From Bacteroidia bacterium (lineage in GTDB: Bacteria; Bacteroidota; Bacteroidia; Flavobacteriales_D; Parvicellaceae): a stretch of DNA of 64,000 nt. The notes beneath the pieces were generated by a model. It saw only the letters and a program-made list of their open reading frames with translations. It was not told where the DNA came from and did no database searches. The position numbers were made by a program, and so were the translations under genes. Positions 41,666-49,647 of this stretch are shown piece after piece. The first letter of the stretch is position 1. Every line of letters begins with the position of its first letter. The stretch lies in NCBI GenBank assembly GCA_030426105.1, contig JAUHZI010000001.1, positions 1 to 64,000 on the forward strand, read 5' to 3'.

Positions 41666-42496
41666 CTATTTCTTCTTAGCTTTAGCTATCGTCCTCTTTG
41701 CTCGTTTAACAATATACTTCGTCGATGAAACAGGAGATTCTTTCTCCCACCTTTCACAAAGCTCTATTACAAAATCAGGACGTGACTTACTAGCATCATT
41801 TAGCCAGTTTCCAACACTATTTTGAACATACTTAGATGGATCTGCTTTTAATGGTTCTAGTATTGGCAAAGCAATTTCAGGAGTATCTTTTAATTTTTGA
41901 ATATGCTTACACCATACGCCTCTTGGCCTTGTAACTTCTGTTGCAAATCTTCGAATATTTTCGTCTTCATTTTTTGACCAATTACTTAGAAAAGAAATAG
42001 CCAAATCTAATTCCTTTTCAATTTCAGGTCTTAACGCCATCCAAACAACTTCCCTAACCCCAAAATGATGATCAGCGACTAGGTGTTTTGATTTTTTCAA
42101 CTTTTCTTCAACACTCAAGCTTTCATCTAACGCTAATAAATAGGGAACATAACAACGTACTGAATCCGACAAATGTTTTGAAAAAGCTTCTACAAGAGCT
42201 GGAAACTTTAGGTTCTTTTTATAGGTTTCAAATAACTGCGTTCCAATAAGCTGAATTGCTTGCATTGCTGACAGTTTCTTCTCTTTGGAAACCACACCAA
42301 TTATAGCTTTTTGTATCGCTCCTGGAATATTAAGTTCAGGAAAAACATTGTTTATCAGCTGAACATGGTCTATTGCTAACCATTCTGTTAAATTAACTGT
42401 TTCAATTTTCCCATTATTCAGTAACATCAATACCTCTTCTGGAATATCTTGTAACTTTCTAGCTCCTTTTCTTTGTTTAATTTCTTCTGTTACCAT
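41666..42496 (-). CDS. HEAT-repeat DNA alkylation repair protein (AlkC/AlkD-like)
   Basis: 276 aa, entirely helical HEAT-like repeats. The segment RRFATEVTRPRGVWCKHIQKLK...PILEPLKADPSKYVQNSVGNWLNDASKSRPDFVIELCERW matches the AlkC/AlkD family, base-excision glycosylases that remove alkylated bases. The gene is divergent from the HxlR regulator; its promoter (CAAATTTA at 42570-42577 read on the minus strand as TAAATTTG) places transcription start inside an inverted repeat that is likely the HxlR operator. Glycosylase activity is inferred from the family. Confidence 0.75.
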   Translation of the reverse strand: MVTEEIKQRKGARKLQDIPEEVLMLLNNGKIETVNLTEWLAIDHVQLINNVFPELNIPGAIQKAIIGVVSKEKKLSAMQAIQLIGTQLFETYKKNLKFPALVEAFSKHLSDSVRCYVPYLLALDESLSVEEKLKKSKHLVADHHFGVREVVWMALRPEIEKELDLAISFLSNWSKNEDENIRRFATEVTRPRGVWCKHIQKLKDTPEIALPILEPLKADPSKYVQNSVGNWLNDASKSRPDFVIELCERWEKESPVSSTKYIVKRAKRTIAKAKKK

Positions 42497-42540
42497 CTCT
42501 TTTTGTCGTTCAGTTAATATGACGTTCTTATTCTCAAATT

Positions 42541-42565
42541 ATTACTATTTTTAGTCCATAGTAAT
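42541..42565. promoter_or_regulatory. Inverted repeat ATTACTAT-N9-ATAGTAAT, probable HxlR-family operator
   Basis: Perfect 8-base arms with a 9-base spacer. HxlR/DUF24 regulators such as Bacillus YodB bind TACTAT...ATAGTA type sites, so the match to the adjacent regulator is good. It covers the predicted transcription start of the minus-strand DNA repair gene and lies about 45 bases upstream of the regulator promoter. Confidence 0.6.
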
Positions 42566-42569
42566 AGGA

Positions 42570-42577
42570 CAAATTTA
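42570..42577 (-). promoter_or_regulatory. -7 box TAAATTTG of the AlkC/AlkD-like gene
   Basis: On the minus strand this reads TAAATTTG, with a TTG at 42598-42600 (spacing 20) as -33. Transcription would start near 42563, within the inverted repeat. Confidence 0.55.
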
Positions 42578-42607
42578 TACAAGCTTATCTAACTAAACAA
42601 TACCGCA

Positions 42608-42615
42608 TAAATTTG
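42608..42615 (+). promoter_or_regulatory. -7 box TAAATTTG of the HxlR-type regulator gene
   Basis: Perfect TAnnTTTG; transcription would start near 42621. This places the ORF-track start (TTG at 42613) inside the promoter and supports the ATG at 42643. Confidence 0.6.
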
Positions 42616-42642
42616 TCACTATGGGAGAAAAAAGTCAACATT

Positions 42643-42975
42643 ATGAATACTAAGGCCTCAACAGTTCAAAAAAAAGTTTGTCCATTAGAAAAAGCCGTAA
42701 ATACGATTAGTGGAAAATGGAAAATTGCTATTATCTGGCAAATCAACGAAGGGAAAAAACGCCCTAGTGAATTTTTGAAAGGTATAGGTAAAGTTGATCG
42801 TAGAGTATTAAATCAACAACTCTCCGAAATGGTAAATGATGGCTTACTCAGCAAACAAACATATAACGAAGTTCCTCCAAGAGTAGAATACGAATTAACT
42901 GAACGTGGCCATGGCCTTGTTAAAGTACTTTGGGAGCTTAACGAATGGGGAAAGTCGTTAGCTGAAACCCTATAA
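42643..42975 (+). CDS. HxlR-family winged-helix transcription regulator
   Basis: 110 aa from the ATG at 42643. The family opening KVCPLEKAVNTISGKWKIAIIWQINEGKKRPSEFLKGIGKVDRRVLNQQLSEMVNDGLLSKQTYNEVPPRVEYELTERG covers the whole winged helix. The cysteine in VCPLEKA is the conserved redox-sensing residue of many HxlR/DUF24 proteins, which respond to electrophiles or oxidants. The regulator is divergent from the alkylation-repair-like gene and an operator-like inverted repeat lies between, so it probably controls that gene and itself. Confidence 0.9.
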   Translation: MNTKASTVQKKVCPLEKAVNTISGKWKIAIIWQINEGKKRPSEFLKGIGKVDRRVLNQQLSEMVNDGLLSKQTYNEVPPRVEYELTERGHGLVKVLWELNEWGKSLAETL

Positions 42976-43045
42976 ATATTATAATTCAATATTTTTTAAC
43001 AGAAATAAAGGCTTCTCAAAAAGTACTTTATGTAAATTTACCGCC

Positions 43046-44398
43046 ATGAATCCATATACTTTAATTATAGCAGCCTCTTCGATTATTATCTTGAGTTTTT
43101 TATTCAATGTGCTAGCAAAGAAGACCAATATACCAAGTGTACTGATGCTCATCTTATTGGGAGTCGTTATACAAACAACTTTCTGGGCTCCTGACCTAAA
43201 AGGTGAAGACAAGGACTTGATGACAATTCTTGAGGTATTAGGGAATGTCGGTTTGATTTTCATTGTTTTAGAAGCTGCTTTAGACCTTGAGTTAAAGCGG
43301 GAAAAAGCAGGATTGATTACGAGAAGCTTTATTGTAGCACTGGTAGCTCTTTTGGCCTCCTCCTTTTCTATAGCAGGGCTCTTTATGCTCTTATGGAAGG
43401 TGAGTTTATTTAATGCTTTGATGTACGCTGTACCACTTTCTATTATGAGTAGTGCAATTATCATCCCAAGTGTTAGTTCATTGAAAGAACACAAAAAGGA
43501 GTTTATGATATACGAAAGTACATTCTCTGATATCTTAGGTATTATGTTCTTTTATTTCTTAAAAGGTAATGCACATGCTTCAAGCACACAAGAAGTCTTT
43601 ATGGGAGTTACAGGAAATATTGCCATAACGGTTTTAATTGCGATTATAGCGAGTTATCTACTCGTAATTTTATTTCAACAATTACAAATGCACGCTAAAT
43701 ATTTTTTGATGTTTGCTGTACTGTTATTGTTATATGCTGTTGGAAAATCATTTCACTTATCTTCTTTATTAATTATCCTATTCTTTGGGCTTGTCCTCAA
43801 CAATAGTCAGATTTTCTTCCGTGGTCCTTTGACAAAGTATGGTGATAAATCTGTGATGAAAGAGTCCCTACATGAACTGCATGTTATCACACTGGAAACA
43901 GCATTTGTATTACGAACATTCTTCTTTGTAATCTTTGGTATTACCATTTCTTTGGCTTCTTTAATTGATTGGAAATTGGGCTTAATTAGTATTGCTATTG
44001 TAGGCCTGTTGTTTGGAGTTCGTTTCTTATTCTTAAAACTCTTTGTTCGAGAAGATATTATTCCTCAACTTTGGATTGCTCCAAGGGGGTTAATTACTGT
44101 TCTATTATTCTTTGCTATACCAAATGGTATGGTAGATTCACATGGAGAAATGTTAGATGCTTACGATCCACACATGGATTTTACCATCCGACAATTTGAC
44201 CAGGGGATCTTGTTATTTACAATCCTAATTACAAGTGTGATTATGACCGTTTCTCTAATTATGAATAGAGGTGACAAGGTTACTGATGTATTGCTAGATT
44301 CTATTAAGATGAAACCAAACGACAACAATATTGTTGATCAGATAGAAGGTTCTTTAGCTGATGGACATGAGCGAAAAGAAAGCTCAGAAGAAGAGTAG
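43046..44398 (+). CDS. Cation:proton antiporter (CPA family)
   Basis: 450 aa with about 12 transmembrane segments, beginning ASSIIILSFLFNVLAKKTNIPSVLMLILLGVVIQ, typical of Na+/H+ exchangers. Further markers are VLGNVGLIFIVLEAALDLEL, PLSIMSSAIIIPSV (central discontinuous helix) and PQLWIAPRGLITVLLFFAIP. A hydrophilic C-terminal tail of about 40 residues follows. A TAAATTTA box at 43033 could be its promoter. Its stop codon lies in a hairpin shared with the convergent channel gene. Confidence 0.88.
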   Translation: MNPYTLIIAASSIIILSFLFNVLAKKTNIPSVLMLILLGVVIQTTFWAPDLKGEDKDLMTILEVLGNVGLIFIVLEAALDLELKREKAGLITRSFIVALVALLASSFSIAGLFMLLWKVSLFNALMYAVPLSIMSSAIIIPSVSSLKEHKKEFMIYESTFSDILGIMFFYFLKGNAHASSTQEVFMGVTGNIAITVLIAIIASYLLVILFQQLQMHAKYFLMFAVLLLLYAVGKSFHLSSLLIILFFGLVLNNSQIFFRGPLTKYGDKSVMKESLHELHVITLETAFVLRTFFFVIFGITISLASLIDWKLGLISIAIVGLLFGVRFLFLKLFVREDIIPQLWIAPRGLITVLLFFAIPNGMVDSHGEMLDAYDPHMDFTIRQFDQGILLFTILITSVIMTVSLIMNRGDKVTDVLLDSIKMKPNDNNIVDQIEGSLADGHERKESSEEE

Positions 44399-44411
44399 AA
44401 TTACTCTTCTT
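44388..44411. terminator. Perfect 10-bp hairpin spanning both stop codons of convergent genes
   Basis: AAGAAGAGTA-GAAT-TACTCTTCTT: the TAG of the antiporter lies in the left arm and the complement of the TAA of the channel gene starts in the loop. Moderate GC, with no clear T tract, so terminator strength is uncertain. Confidence 0.5.
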
Positions 44412-45009
44412 TATAAAAATTGAGTGACCACTTATTTCGAATTGCCAAATATCGAATTACAATAACTGTAGCTATTGCAACAACAATATTAAGATTAGTA
44501 AATGAACTTACTTTAGTCAAGAGAACATAAACTAGTCCTCCAGTAAAGCAGGCTGTTGCATAGATTTCTTTTCTGAAAATCAACGGTATTTCATTGGTTA
44601 ATACATCTCTTGTTACACCTCCAAAACATGCTGAAATCACTCCCAATATAATACTATATTCTATACTCAAATCATAATCTAGTGCTATTTCTATTCCCAA
44701 GATTGTAAACAAACCTATTCCTATAGTATCGAATAAAAACATACTTCGTTTCCATTGAATAATTTTATTTTTAAAGATATACGCAACTGCGTATCCTAGT
44801 ACTATGGCTATAAGATAGCTTCTGTTTTGTAGCCAGCCTACAGGAACTCTACCTATCAATAAATCTCTTATTGTACCTCCTCCAATCGCCGTAACAAATC
44901 CGATTATCAAAGTACCTACAATATCAAACTTCTTCTGCATTGCTGTTAAAACTCCTGATATAGCAAAGACACTTGTTCCAAATAAATCAACAAAATAAAT
45001 CCAATTCAT
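44401..45009 (-). CDS. TRIC-type/UPF0126 (YicG) membrane channel protein
   Basis: 202 aa, seven hydrophobic segments in two homologous halves. IYFVDLFGTSVFAISGVLTAMQKKFDIVGTLIIGFVTAIGGGTIRDLLIGRVPVGWL is the family signature, with a second GGVTRDVL in the other half. These are bacterial relatives of trimeric intracellular cation channels; some members transport glycine, so substrate is not fixed. Fourteen bases after hemW, same strand. Confidence 0.92.
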   Translation of the reverse strand: MNWIYFVDLFGTSVFAISGVLTAMQKKFDIVGTLIIGFVTAIGGGTIRDLLIGRVPVGWLQNRSYLIAIVLGYAVAYIFKNKIIQWKRSMFLFDTIGIGLFTILGIEIALDYDLSIEYSIILGVISACFGGVTRDVLTNEIPLIFRKEIYATACFTGGLVYVLLTKVSSFTNLNIVVAIATVIVIRYLAIRNKWSLNFYKEE

Positions 45010-45023
45010 ACGATTACTTATTG

Positions 45024-46151
45024 CTACCCCACAAATAAATCACTTGCAACACGATCTGCAAAGAGTTTCCCTTTGGGGGTAAGGTAAAATTTATTTTTAT
45101 TCAATTGAAGCATCCCTATCTCTTTTTGATGTTCCAATTCTTGAAGAAAGGTTTGATATACCTTTGTTTCAAGCTGTTCCTCTATCACATTAAGATGGCA
45201 TCCCCAAATGGTTCGTAAACCAATTAACAAATGTTCATTTACACGATCAAAGTTTGTCAACTCTTCTAATTCAAAAAAGAGTTTACCATTATTTAGCGCA
45301 TCAATATAACGTTTATTATTCGCTATATTCCACTGTCTAGAAACACCGTTATACGAATGGGCTGATGGACCTATACCTAAATATTTTTTCCCCTTCCAAT
45401 AAGAGGAATTATGTTTAGAATAGGCTTCTTCTTTTGCAAAATTTGACGTCTCATATTGTTGGTACCCAGCTTTCTCTAAAGTTTTCACGAGTATCGAAAA
45501 CTGTTCAGCTCCTTTTTCATCAGAAGGAGCTTGGTAAACACCTTTCTTTACAAAATGTGCATAGGCCGTTTGTTCTTCCATTGTTAAGTTATAAGCTGAG
45601 ATATGTCCAACTTTTAAAGCTATGGCTTTTTGAATATTGGCTTCCCACTCTTCATTAGAAAGGTTAGGCATACCATAAATTAAATCTAATGTGATATTTT
45701 CAAATCCTAATTCAGATGCCATCTTGATACAGTTTTCACTTTCGTGAGCAGAATGTGCTCTATTCATCCATTGTAAATGGGTGTCAAAAAATGATTGTAC
45801 ACCAATACTTAAACGATTTACTCCTATTTGTTTTAATTCTAATAATTTTTCCCGAGTTAAATCATCAGGATTAGCCTCTAGAGTTACCTCAGGAGCTTCT
45901 ATGACTTCATAATGATTTTTGACTTGATCTAATAGAGCTCCCAATTCATCTAGGAGTAATAAGCTTGGTGTTCCTCCACCAAAATAAATTGTTTCAATGG
46001 GTTCTCCTTCTAAATAAGTCACCTGTTCCTCTATTTCCTTTAAAAGCGCTTGAAGTAATGGTTCTTTGAACCGTAAAGACGTTGAAAAGTGAAAATCGCA
46101 ATAATGACATGCTTTTTTACAAAAGGGGATATGAATATAGATGCCCGCCAT
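45024..46151 (-). CDS. hemW: Radical SAM heme chaperone HemW
   Basis: 375 aa. MAGIYIHIPFCKKACHYCDFHFS carries the radical SAM cysteines C11, C15 and C18 plus the preceding Y/H pattern of the HemN-like family. YFGGGTPSLL (SAM-binding GGT) and LEANPDDLT, GVNRLSIGVQSF follow, and the C-terminal HemN winged-helix part ends the protein. Two points favour the heme chaperone HemW over true HemN: the length below 400 aa and the C-x-x-x-C-x-x-C-D-F form. Confidence 0.93.
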   Translation of the reverse strand: MAGIYIHIPFCKKACHYCDFHFSTSLRFKEPLLQALLKEIEEQVTYLEGEPIETIYFGGGTPSLLLLDELGALLDQVKNHYEVIEAPEVTLEANPDDLTREKLLELKQIGVNRLSIGVQSFFDTHLQWMNRAHSAHESENCIKMASELGFENITLDLIYGMPNLSNEEWEANIQKAIALKVGHISAYNLTMEEQTAYAHFVKKGVYQAPSDEKGAEQFSILVKTLEKAGYQQYETSNFAKEEAYSKHNSSYWKGKKYLGIGPSAHSYNGVSRQWNIANNKRYIDALNNGKLFFELEELTNFDRVNEHLLIGLRTIWGCHLNVIEEQLETKVYQTFLQELEHQKEIGMLQLNKNKFYLTPKGKLFADRVASDLFVG

Positions 46152-46189
46152 GGTTAATGTACTTTGTATAATGTATCAGGTTATACATT

Positions 46190-46681
46190 TCACCTTATAT
46201 CCAACAATTCTACTTCAAAGATAAGTGTGGAGAATGGCTTGATACTACTATTTCCTTTCTCTCCATAAGCTAGATGATAGGGAATATACAACTTCCACTT
46301 AGAACCTACTGGCATCAACTGTAATGCCTCTGTCCAACCTTTAATCACTCCATTTACGGGAAATGTGGCTGGCATCCCTCTATCTACAGAACTATCGAAT
46401 ACTGTTCCGTCTATTAATGTCCCATGATAATGTGTTGTAACTCGACTTGTTAGTGCTGGTTTTTGCCCCTCACCTTCCTGTAAGATCTCATATTGCAAAC
46501 CGCTTAATAAGGTTATGACTTCAGAGCGTTTACCATTTTCACTAAGAAACTGCATTCCTTGAATCATTCTTGCTTCGTTCTTAGCTCTTTTCTTTTTGCT
46601 TTGCCCAAAGCTCACTCCTACTAACAATAACAAAAGAATACTTAGTCCTACTATCTTTTTCATCATAAATCGAAGGTACAA
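46190..46681 (-). CDS. Short FKBP-type peptidyl-prolyl isomerase, exported (copy 1 of 3)
   Basis: 163 aa by the ORF track; the true start may be the ATG at 46663 or 46666, giving a cleaner signal peptide ([20 protein letters not shown]). It keeps the complete FKBP catalytic domain ([65 protein letters not shown]) but lacks the N-terminal FKBP_N dimerisation domain of its two neighbours. It accelerates proline isomerisation in the periplasm. It is last in a tandem triplet and appears to derive by duplication with loss of the N-terminal part. Confidence 0.92.
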   Translation of the reverse strand: MYLRFMMKKIVGLSILLLLLVGVSFGQSKKKRAKNEARMIQGMQFLSENGKRSEVITLLSGLQYEILQEGEGQKPALTSRVTTHYHGTLIDGTVFDSSVDRGMPATFPVNGVIKGWTEALQLMPVGSKWKLYIPYHLAYGEKGNSSIKPFSTLIFEVELLDIR

Positions 46682-46709
46682 AAAAAGGCTTCAATAAATT
46701 GAAGCCTTT
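46680..46709 (-). terminator. Intrinsic terminator between FKBP copies 2 and 1
   Basis: GGCTTCAAT-AA-ATTGAAGCC stem with a seven-A run on the left, which reads as a T tract on the minus strand. It would stop transcription after FKBP copy 2, so copy 1 may be made at a lower level or from its own promoter. Confidence 0.85.
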
Positions 46710-46731
46710 CAAAAGTTATTTTGAATTCTTA

Positions 46732-47682
46732 TTACTTTGTTATTTCTAACAATTCTACATCAAAAATTAATGTTGAATATGGACCAATTTGAGCTCCTGC
46801 TCCTCTTTCTCCATAAGCCAAATTATAAGGAACATATAATTTCCATTTTGACCCTACAGGCATTAACTGTAATGCCTCTGTCCAACCGCTAATCACTCCA
46901 CTTACAGGAAATTCAGTAGGCTCTCCTCTATCTACAGAACTATCGAAAACTGTTCCATTGATTAACGTTCCATGGTAATGTGCTAATACTGAATTCATCA
47001 TCGTTGGTTTATTTCCATTCCCTTCTTTGATCACTTCATATTGTAATCCACTAGGCAAAGTTGTTACCTCAGGGCGCTTTCCATTTTCAGCAAGGAACTT
47101 TTCTCCTTCAGCAATTACCTCAGCAAAATTCGCTTTGTTCTTCTCAGCTGCTATTGCTTGTTGTTTTTGCATGAAGCTTTGTAAAATATTCAAGGCCTTT
47201 GCCCCATCTATTGAAGTTGTATTTGCATTAAAATCAGCAAATCCTCTTGCTAGAATGTTTCCATTTAACCCTTCAACACCTTGCATCTTAAAAGTCTCCG
47301 AAATATTAACACCCAACGCATAGCTTAAAGAATCTAATTTTGTTTGTGTATAATCTGGTCGATTCAATGTATCTACAGAATTTAACTGGTGTTCTCTCAT
47401 AAAAGACTGAATGATATTAATACATTCATTTCCTTGAATAGAATTAGAACCTGCTAAAAAATCATTAAATCCTTTTGTCATTTCCACGGTAGAAATTCCT
47501 TCTAGCTTCTGCTTAGAAAACCCTTCAGAAATGTTGATTCCCAATGCATAACTCACAGAATCAATCTCAGAAGTTAATGTTACAGGTTCCTGATGAACTT
47601 CTGCTTCTTTTTTCTTATCATCTCCCCCACAGCTAACCATTGAAAGTGCCATAGCACCTCCCAAAATCCATTGTAATTTCAT
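46732..47682 (-). CDS. FKBP-type isomerase lipoprotein with duplicated FKBP_N domain (copy 2 of 3)
   Basis: 316 aa. Lipoprotein signal MKLQWILGGAMALSMVSC (C18). Two FKBP_N-like helical units follow, each opening with a D-S-x-S-Y-A-L-G-x-N-I-S pattern: IDSVSYALGINISEGF (about 40) and LDSLSYALGVNISETF (about 110). Then comes the catalytic domain GLQYEVIKEGNG...[24 protein letters not shown]...GSKWKLYVPYNLAYGERGAGAQIGPYSTLIFDVELLEI. FkpA/FklB-type proteins have one FKBP_N, so this internal repeat is unusual. Six bases separate it from copy 3. Confidence 0.93.
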   Translation of the reverse strand: MKLQWILGGAMALSMVSCGGDDKKKEAEVHQEPVTLTSEIDSVSYALGINISEGFSKQKLEGISTVEMTKGFNDFLAGSNSIQGNECINIIQSFMREHQLNSVDTLNRPDYTQTKLDSLSYALGVNISETFKMQGVEGLNGNILARGFADFNANTTSIDGAKALNILQSFMQKQQAIAAEKNKANFAEVIAEGEKFLAENGKRPEVTTLPSGLQYEVIKEGNGNKPTMMNSVLAHYHGTLINGTVFDSSVDRGEPTEFPVSGVISGWTEALQLMPVGSKWKLYVPYNLAYGERGAGAQIGPYSTLIFDVELLEITK

Positions 47683-47688
47683 CTTTTA

Positions 47689-48408
47689 TTATTTAACGAT
47701 TTCGATTAATTCGATATCAAAAATTAGTGTTGAATAAGGTCCTATTTGAGCTCCTGCTCCTCTTTCTCCATATGCTAAGTCATAAGGGATATATAATTTC
47801 CACTTTGAACCTACAGGCATTAATTGTAAAGCTTCTGTCCAACCTCTAATTACTCCTCCTACAGGAAAAGTAGCTGGTTGACCTCTTTCAACTGAGCTAT
47901 CGAATACTGTTCCATCGATTAACTTCCCAGTATAATGTGTTGTAACTTGATCAGAAGCGGTTGGGATAGCTCCAGTTCCTTTCTCAATGATTTCATATTG
48001 TAAACCACTTGGTAAAGTTGTTACCTCAGCTCTTTTTCCATTTTCTTCTAAGAACTTTTTCCCTTCTTCAATTACACCTTTAGCTTTTTCTTCAGCTTTT
48101 TTCTGCATATAAGCATTTAACATCGCTCCTATTTCAGACTCTTGTAATTGTAAATCATTTCCACTAAGAACATCTTCTACTCCTTTAGTTAATGCTGTTG
48201 CATCTAATTCTGTAATTCCTTGTCCTTTTAAGTTTTGAGCGATACTTACACCCAACCCGTAGCTAATTGAATCTAATTCTGTTTTTAATTCCATTGTTTT
48301 GTTATTCTTACATTTCTTCTTTTTACAACACTTCTCTTGCGCTATTCCATCAAACGCCAATAAAGAAGTGAATAATAAAGCTGATATTGCTATTTTTTTC
48401 ATAATCAA
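47689..48408 (-). CDS. FKBP-type isomerase with one FKBP_N domain (copy 3 of 3)
   Basis: 239 aa, the normal FklB-like architecture: signal peptide (KKIAISALLFTSLLAFDGIAQ), a lysine/cysteine-rich spacer EKCCKKKKCKNNK, an FKBP_N helical dimerisation domain (LDSISYGLGVSIAQNLKGQG), then a complete FKBP catalytic domain. First in the tandem triplet, with a perfect promoter (CAAATATA at 48449, TATATTTG on the minus strand). The start could also be the ATG at 48402. It is probably the ancestral copy of the cluster. Confidence 0.93.
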   Translation of the reverse strand: MIMKKIAISALLFTSLLAFDGIAQEKCCKKKKCKNNKTMELKTELDSISYGLGVSIAQNLKGQGITELDATALTKGVEDVLSGNDLQLQESEIGAMLNAYMQKKAEEKAKGVIEEGKKFLEENGKRAEVTTLPSGLQYEIIEKGTGAIPTASDQVTTHYTGKLIDGTVFDSSVERGQPATFPVGGVIRGWTEALQLMPVGSKWKLYIPYDLAYGERGAGAQIGPYSTLIFDIELIEIVK

Positions 48409-48448
48409 TTTGTTTGGTTAATTACTTAACCGATATACAATAAGCATG

Positions 48449-48456
48449 CAAATATA
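48449..48456 (-). promoter_or_regulatory. -7 box TATATTTG of the FKBP cluster
   Basis: Perfect TAnnTTTG on the minus strand with TTG at 48476-48478 (spacing 19), matching the Bacteroidota promoter; leader about 35 bases. Confidence 0.65.
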
Positions 48457-48526
48457 TATTTTTTAGACTCAAGACCAATAGATTCAGGACTAAAAGACAT
48501 TAAATTTTGTTAATTTCATAACAAAC

Positions 48527-48563
48527 AAAAAGGCTCAAAACGATATTAGTTTTGAGCCTTTTT
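48527..48563 (-). terminator. Intrinsic terminator after the M42 peptidase gene
   Basis: AAAAAGGCTCAAAAC-GATATTA-GTTTTGAGCCTTTTT forms a 15-pair stem with T tracts on both strands. It isolates the FKBP cluster from the pyk/M42 unit. Confidence 0.92.
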
Positions 48564-48586
48564 AAATATAAACTTGAATCTTTATT

Positions 48587-49633
48587 TTACTTAAAGCTCC
48601 AATCGTATTTGTCTAAATCTTCAACACATTTTTGCAATAAGTCTATACTATTTCTTATGTCTTTTTTGTGCGCCATTTCGATAACTTGGTGGATATGACG
48701 TGTAGGAATTGAAACTGCTCCAGCAATTGAACCTCCAGCGGTCATTTGTTGAATTCCCATAGTATCTGTACCTCCAGCTGTTAAAATCTCTGGTTGCCAT
48801 TCAATGTTATTCTTATCAGCCGTTTCTTTCATGTAATTCACCATTCTGTAGTCACATATTGTTCTTGAATCCATGATTTTAATTGCTGTTCCTTTCCCTA
48901 ATTCTGTTACTTTTTCATGTCCAGCTGCTCCTGGCACATCAAACGCGATTGTTGTATCTAATCCAAATCCAAAATCTGGCTGAATTTGTTGAGCTGCAAC
49001 AGAAGCTCCTCTAATTCCAACCTCTTCTTGAACTGTAAATACACCGTATACATCATAAGCTGCAGACTCTAATTGTCTAAACATTTCAATTAAGATAAAA
49101 ACAGAAACTCTATTGTCTATTGACTTACAATTTACACAATCTCCCATTTCGATTAACTCTCGATCTCTGGTAATTGAATCCCCTACAGAGATATACTTTT
49201 CTACCTCTTCTTTAGGCATCCCCATATCAATGAAGTAATCTGTTGTTTTTGGAACTTTATTTCGTTCCTCAGGTGTCATTACGTGAATAGGTTTAGACCC
49301 CATTACTCCTATTAAATCCTTTTTACCATGTATTATAACACGTTGAGCTGTTAATGTCTTAGGGTCGAAACCTCCTAAAGTATGAAAGCGAACAAAACCG
49401 TTATCATCGATATGTGTAACGATAAAACCAATTTCATCCATATGTGCTCCTATCATTACTTTTTTAGAAGAGTCTTTTCCTTTTTTTACAGCAACAACAT
49501 TTCCCATATTATCTATAGAAACGCTATCAACTAAAGGTGTTACCTCTCTTAAAACAATCTCTCTTACTCTTTGCTCAAAACCTGGCGCTCCAGCTACTTC
49601 GCAAATTTCAGCTAATAATTTTACATCTATCAT
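48587..49633 (-). CDS. M42 family metallopeptidase (FrvX-like aminopeptidase)
   Basis: 348 aa. Metal-binding and catalytic motifs of M42/M28 peptidases are present: GAHMDEIGFIV (H-x-D), DMGDCVNCKSIDNRVSVFILIE (second metal D), FTVQEEVGIRGA (E-E pair), GLDTTIAFD, and TDTMGIQ...SIPTRHIHQVIEMAHKKDI. These enzymes form dodecameric cytoplasmic aminopeptidases; glycoside-hydrolase annotations of this family are historical. Fourteen bases after pyk, same strand. Confidence 0.93.
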   Translation of the reverse strand: MIDVKLLAEICEVAGAPGFEQRVREIVLREVTPLVDSVSIDNMGNVVAVKKGKDSSKKVMIGAHMDEIGFIVTHIDDNGFVRFHTLGGFDPKTLTAQRVIIHGKKDLIGVMGSKPIHVMTPEERNKVPKTTDYFIDMGMPKEEVEKYISVGDSITRDRELIEMGDCVNCKSIDNRVSVFILIEMFRQLESAAYDVYGVFTVQEEVGIRGASVAAQQIQPDFGFGLDTTIAFDVPGAAGHEKVTELGKGTAIKIMDSRTICDYRMVNYMKETADKNNIEWQPEILTAGGTDTMGIQQMTAGGSIAGAVSIPTRHIHQVIEMAHKKDIRNSIDLLQKCVEDLDKYDWSFK

Positions 49634-49647
49634 TTTCCTTATTTAAA

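Noticed and set aside
42613-42642. ORF-track TTG start of the HxlR-type regulator
   Set aside because: It overlaps the TAAATTTG promoter box and adds residues not found in the family.
42979-43494. 171-aa minus-strand ORF
   Set aside because: Shadow of the antiporter gene, which has clear transmembrane segments and family motifs on the plus strand.
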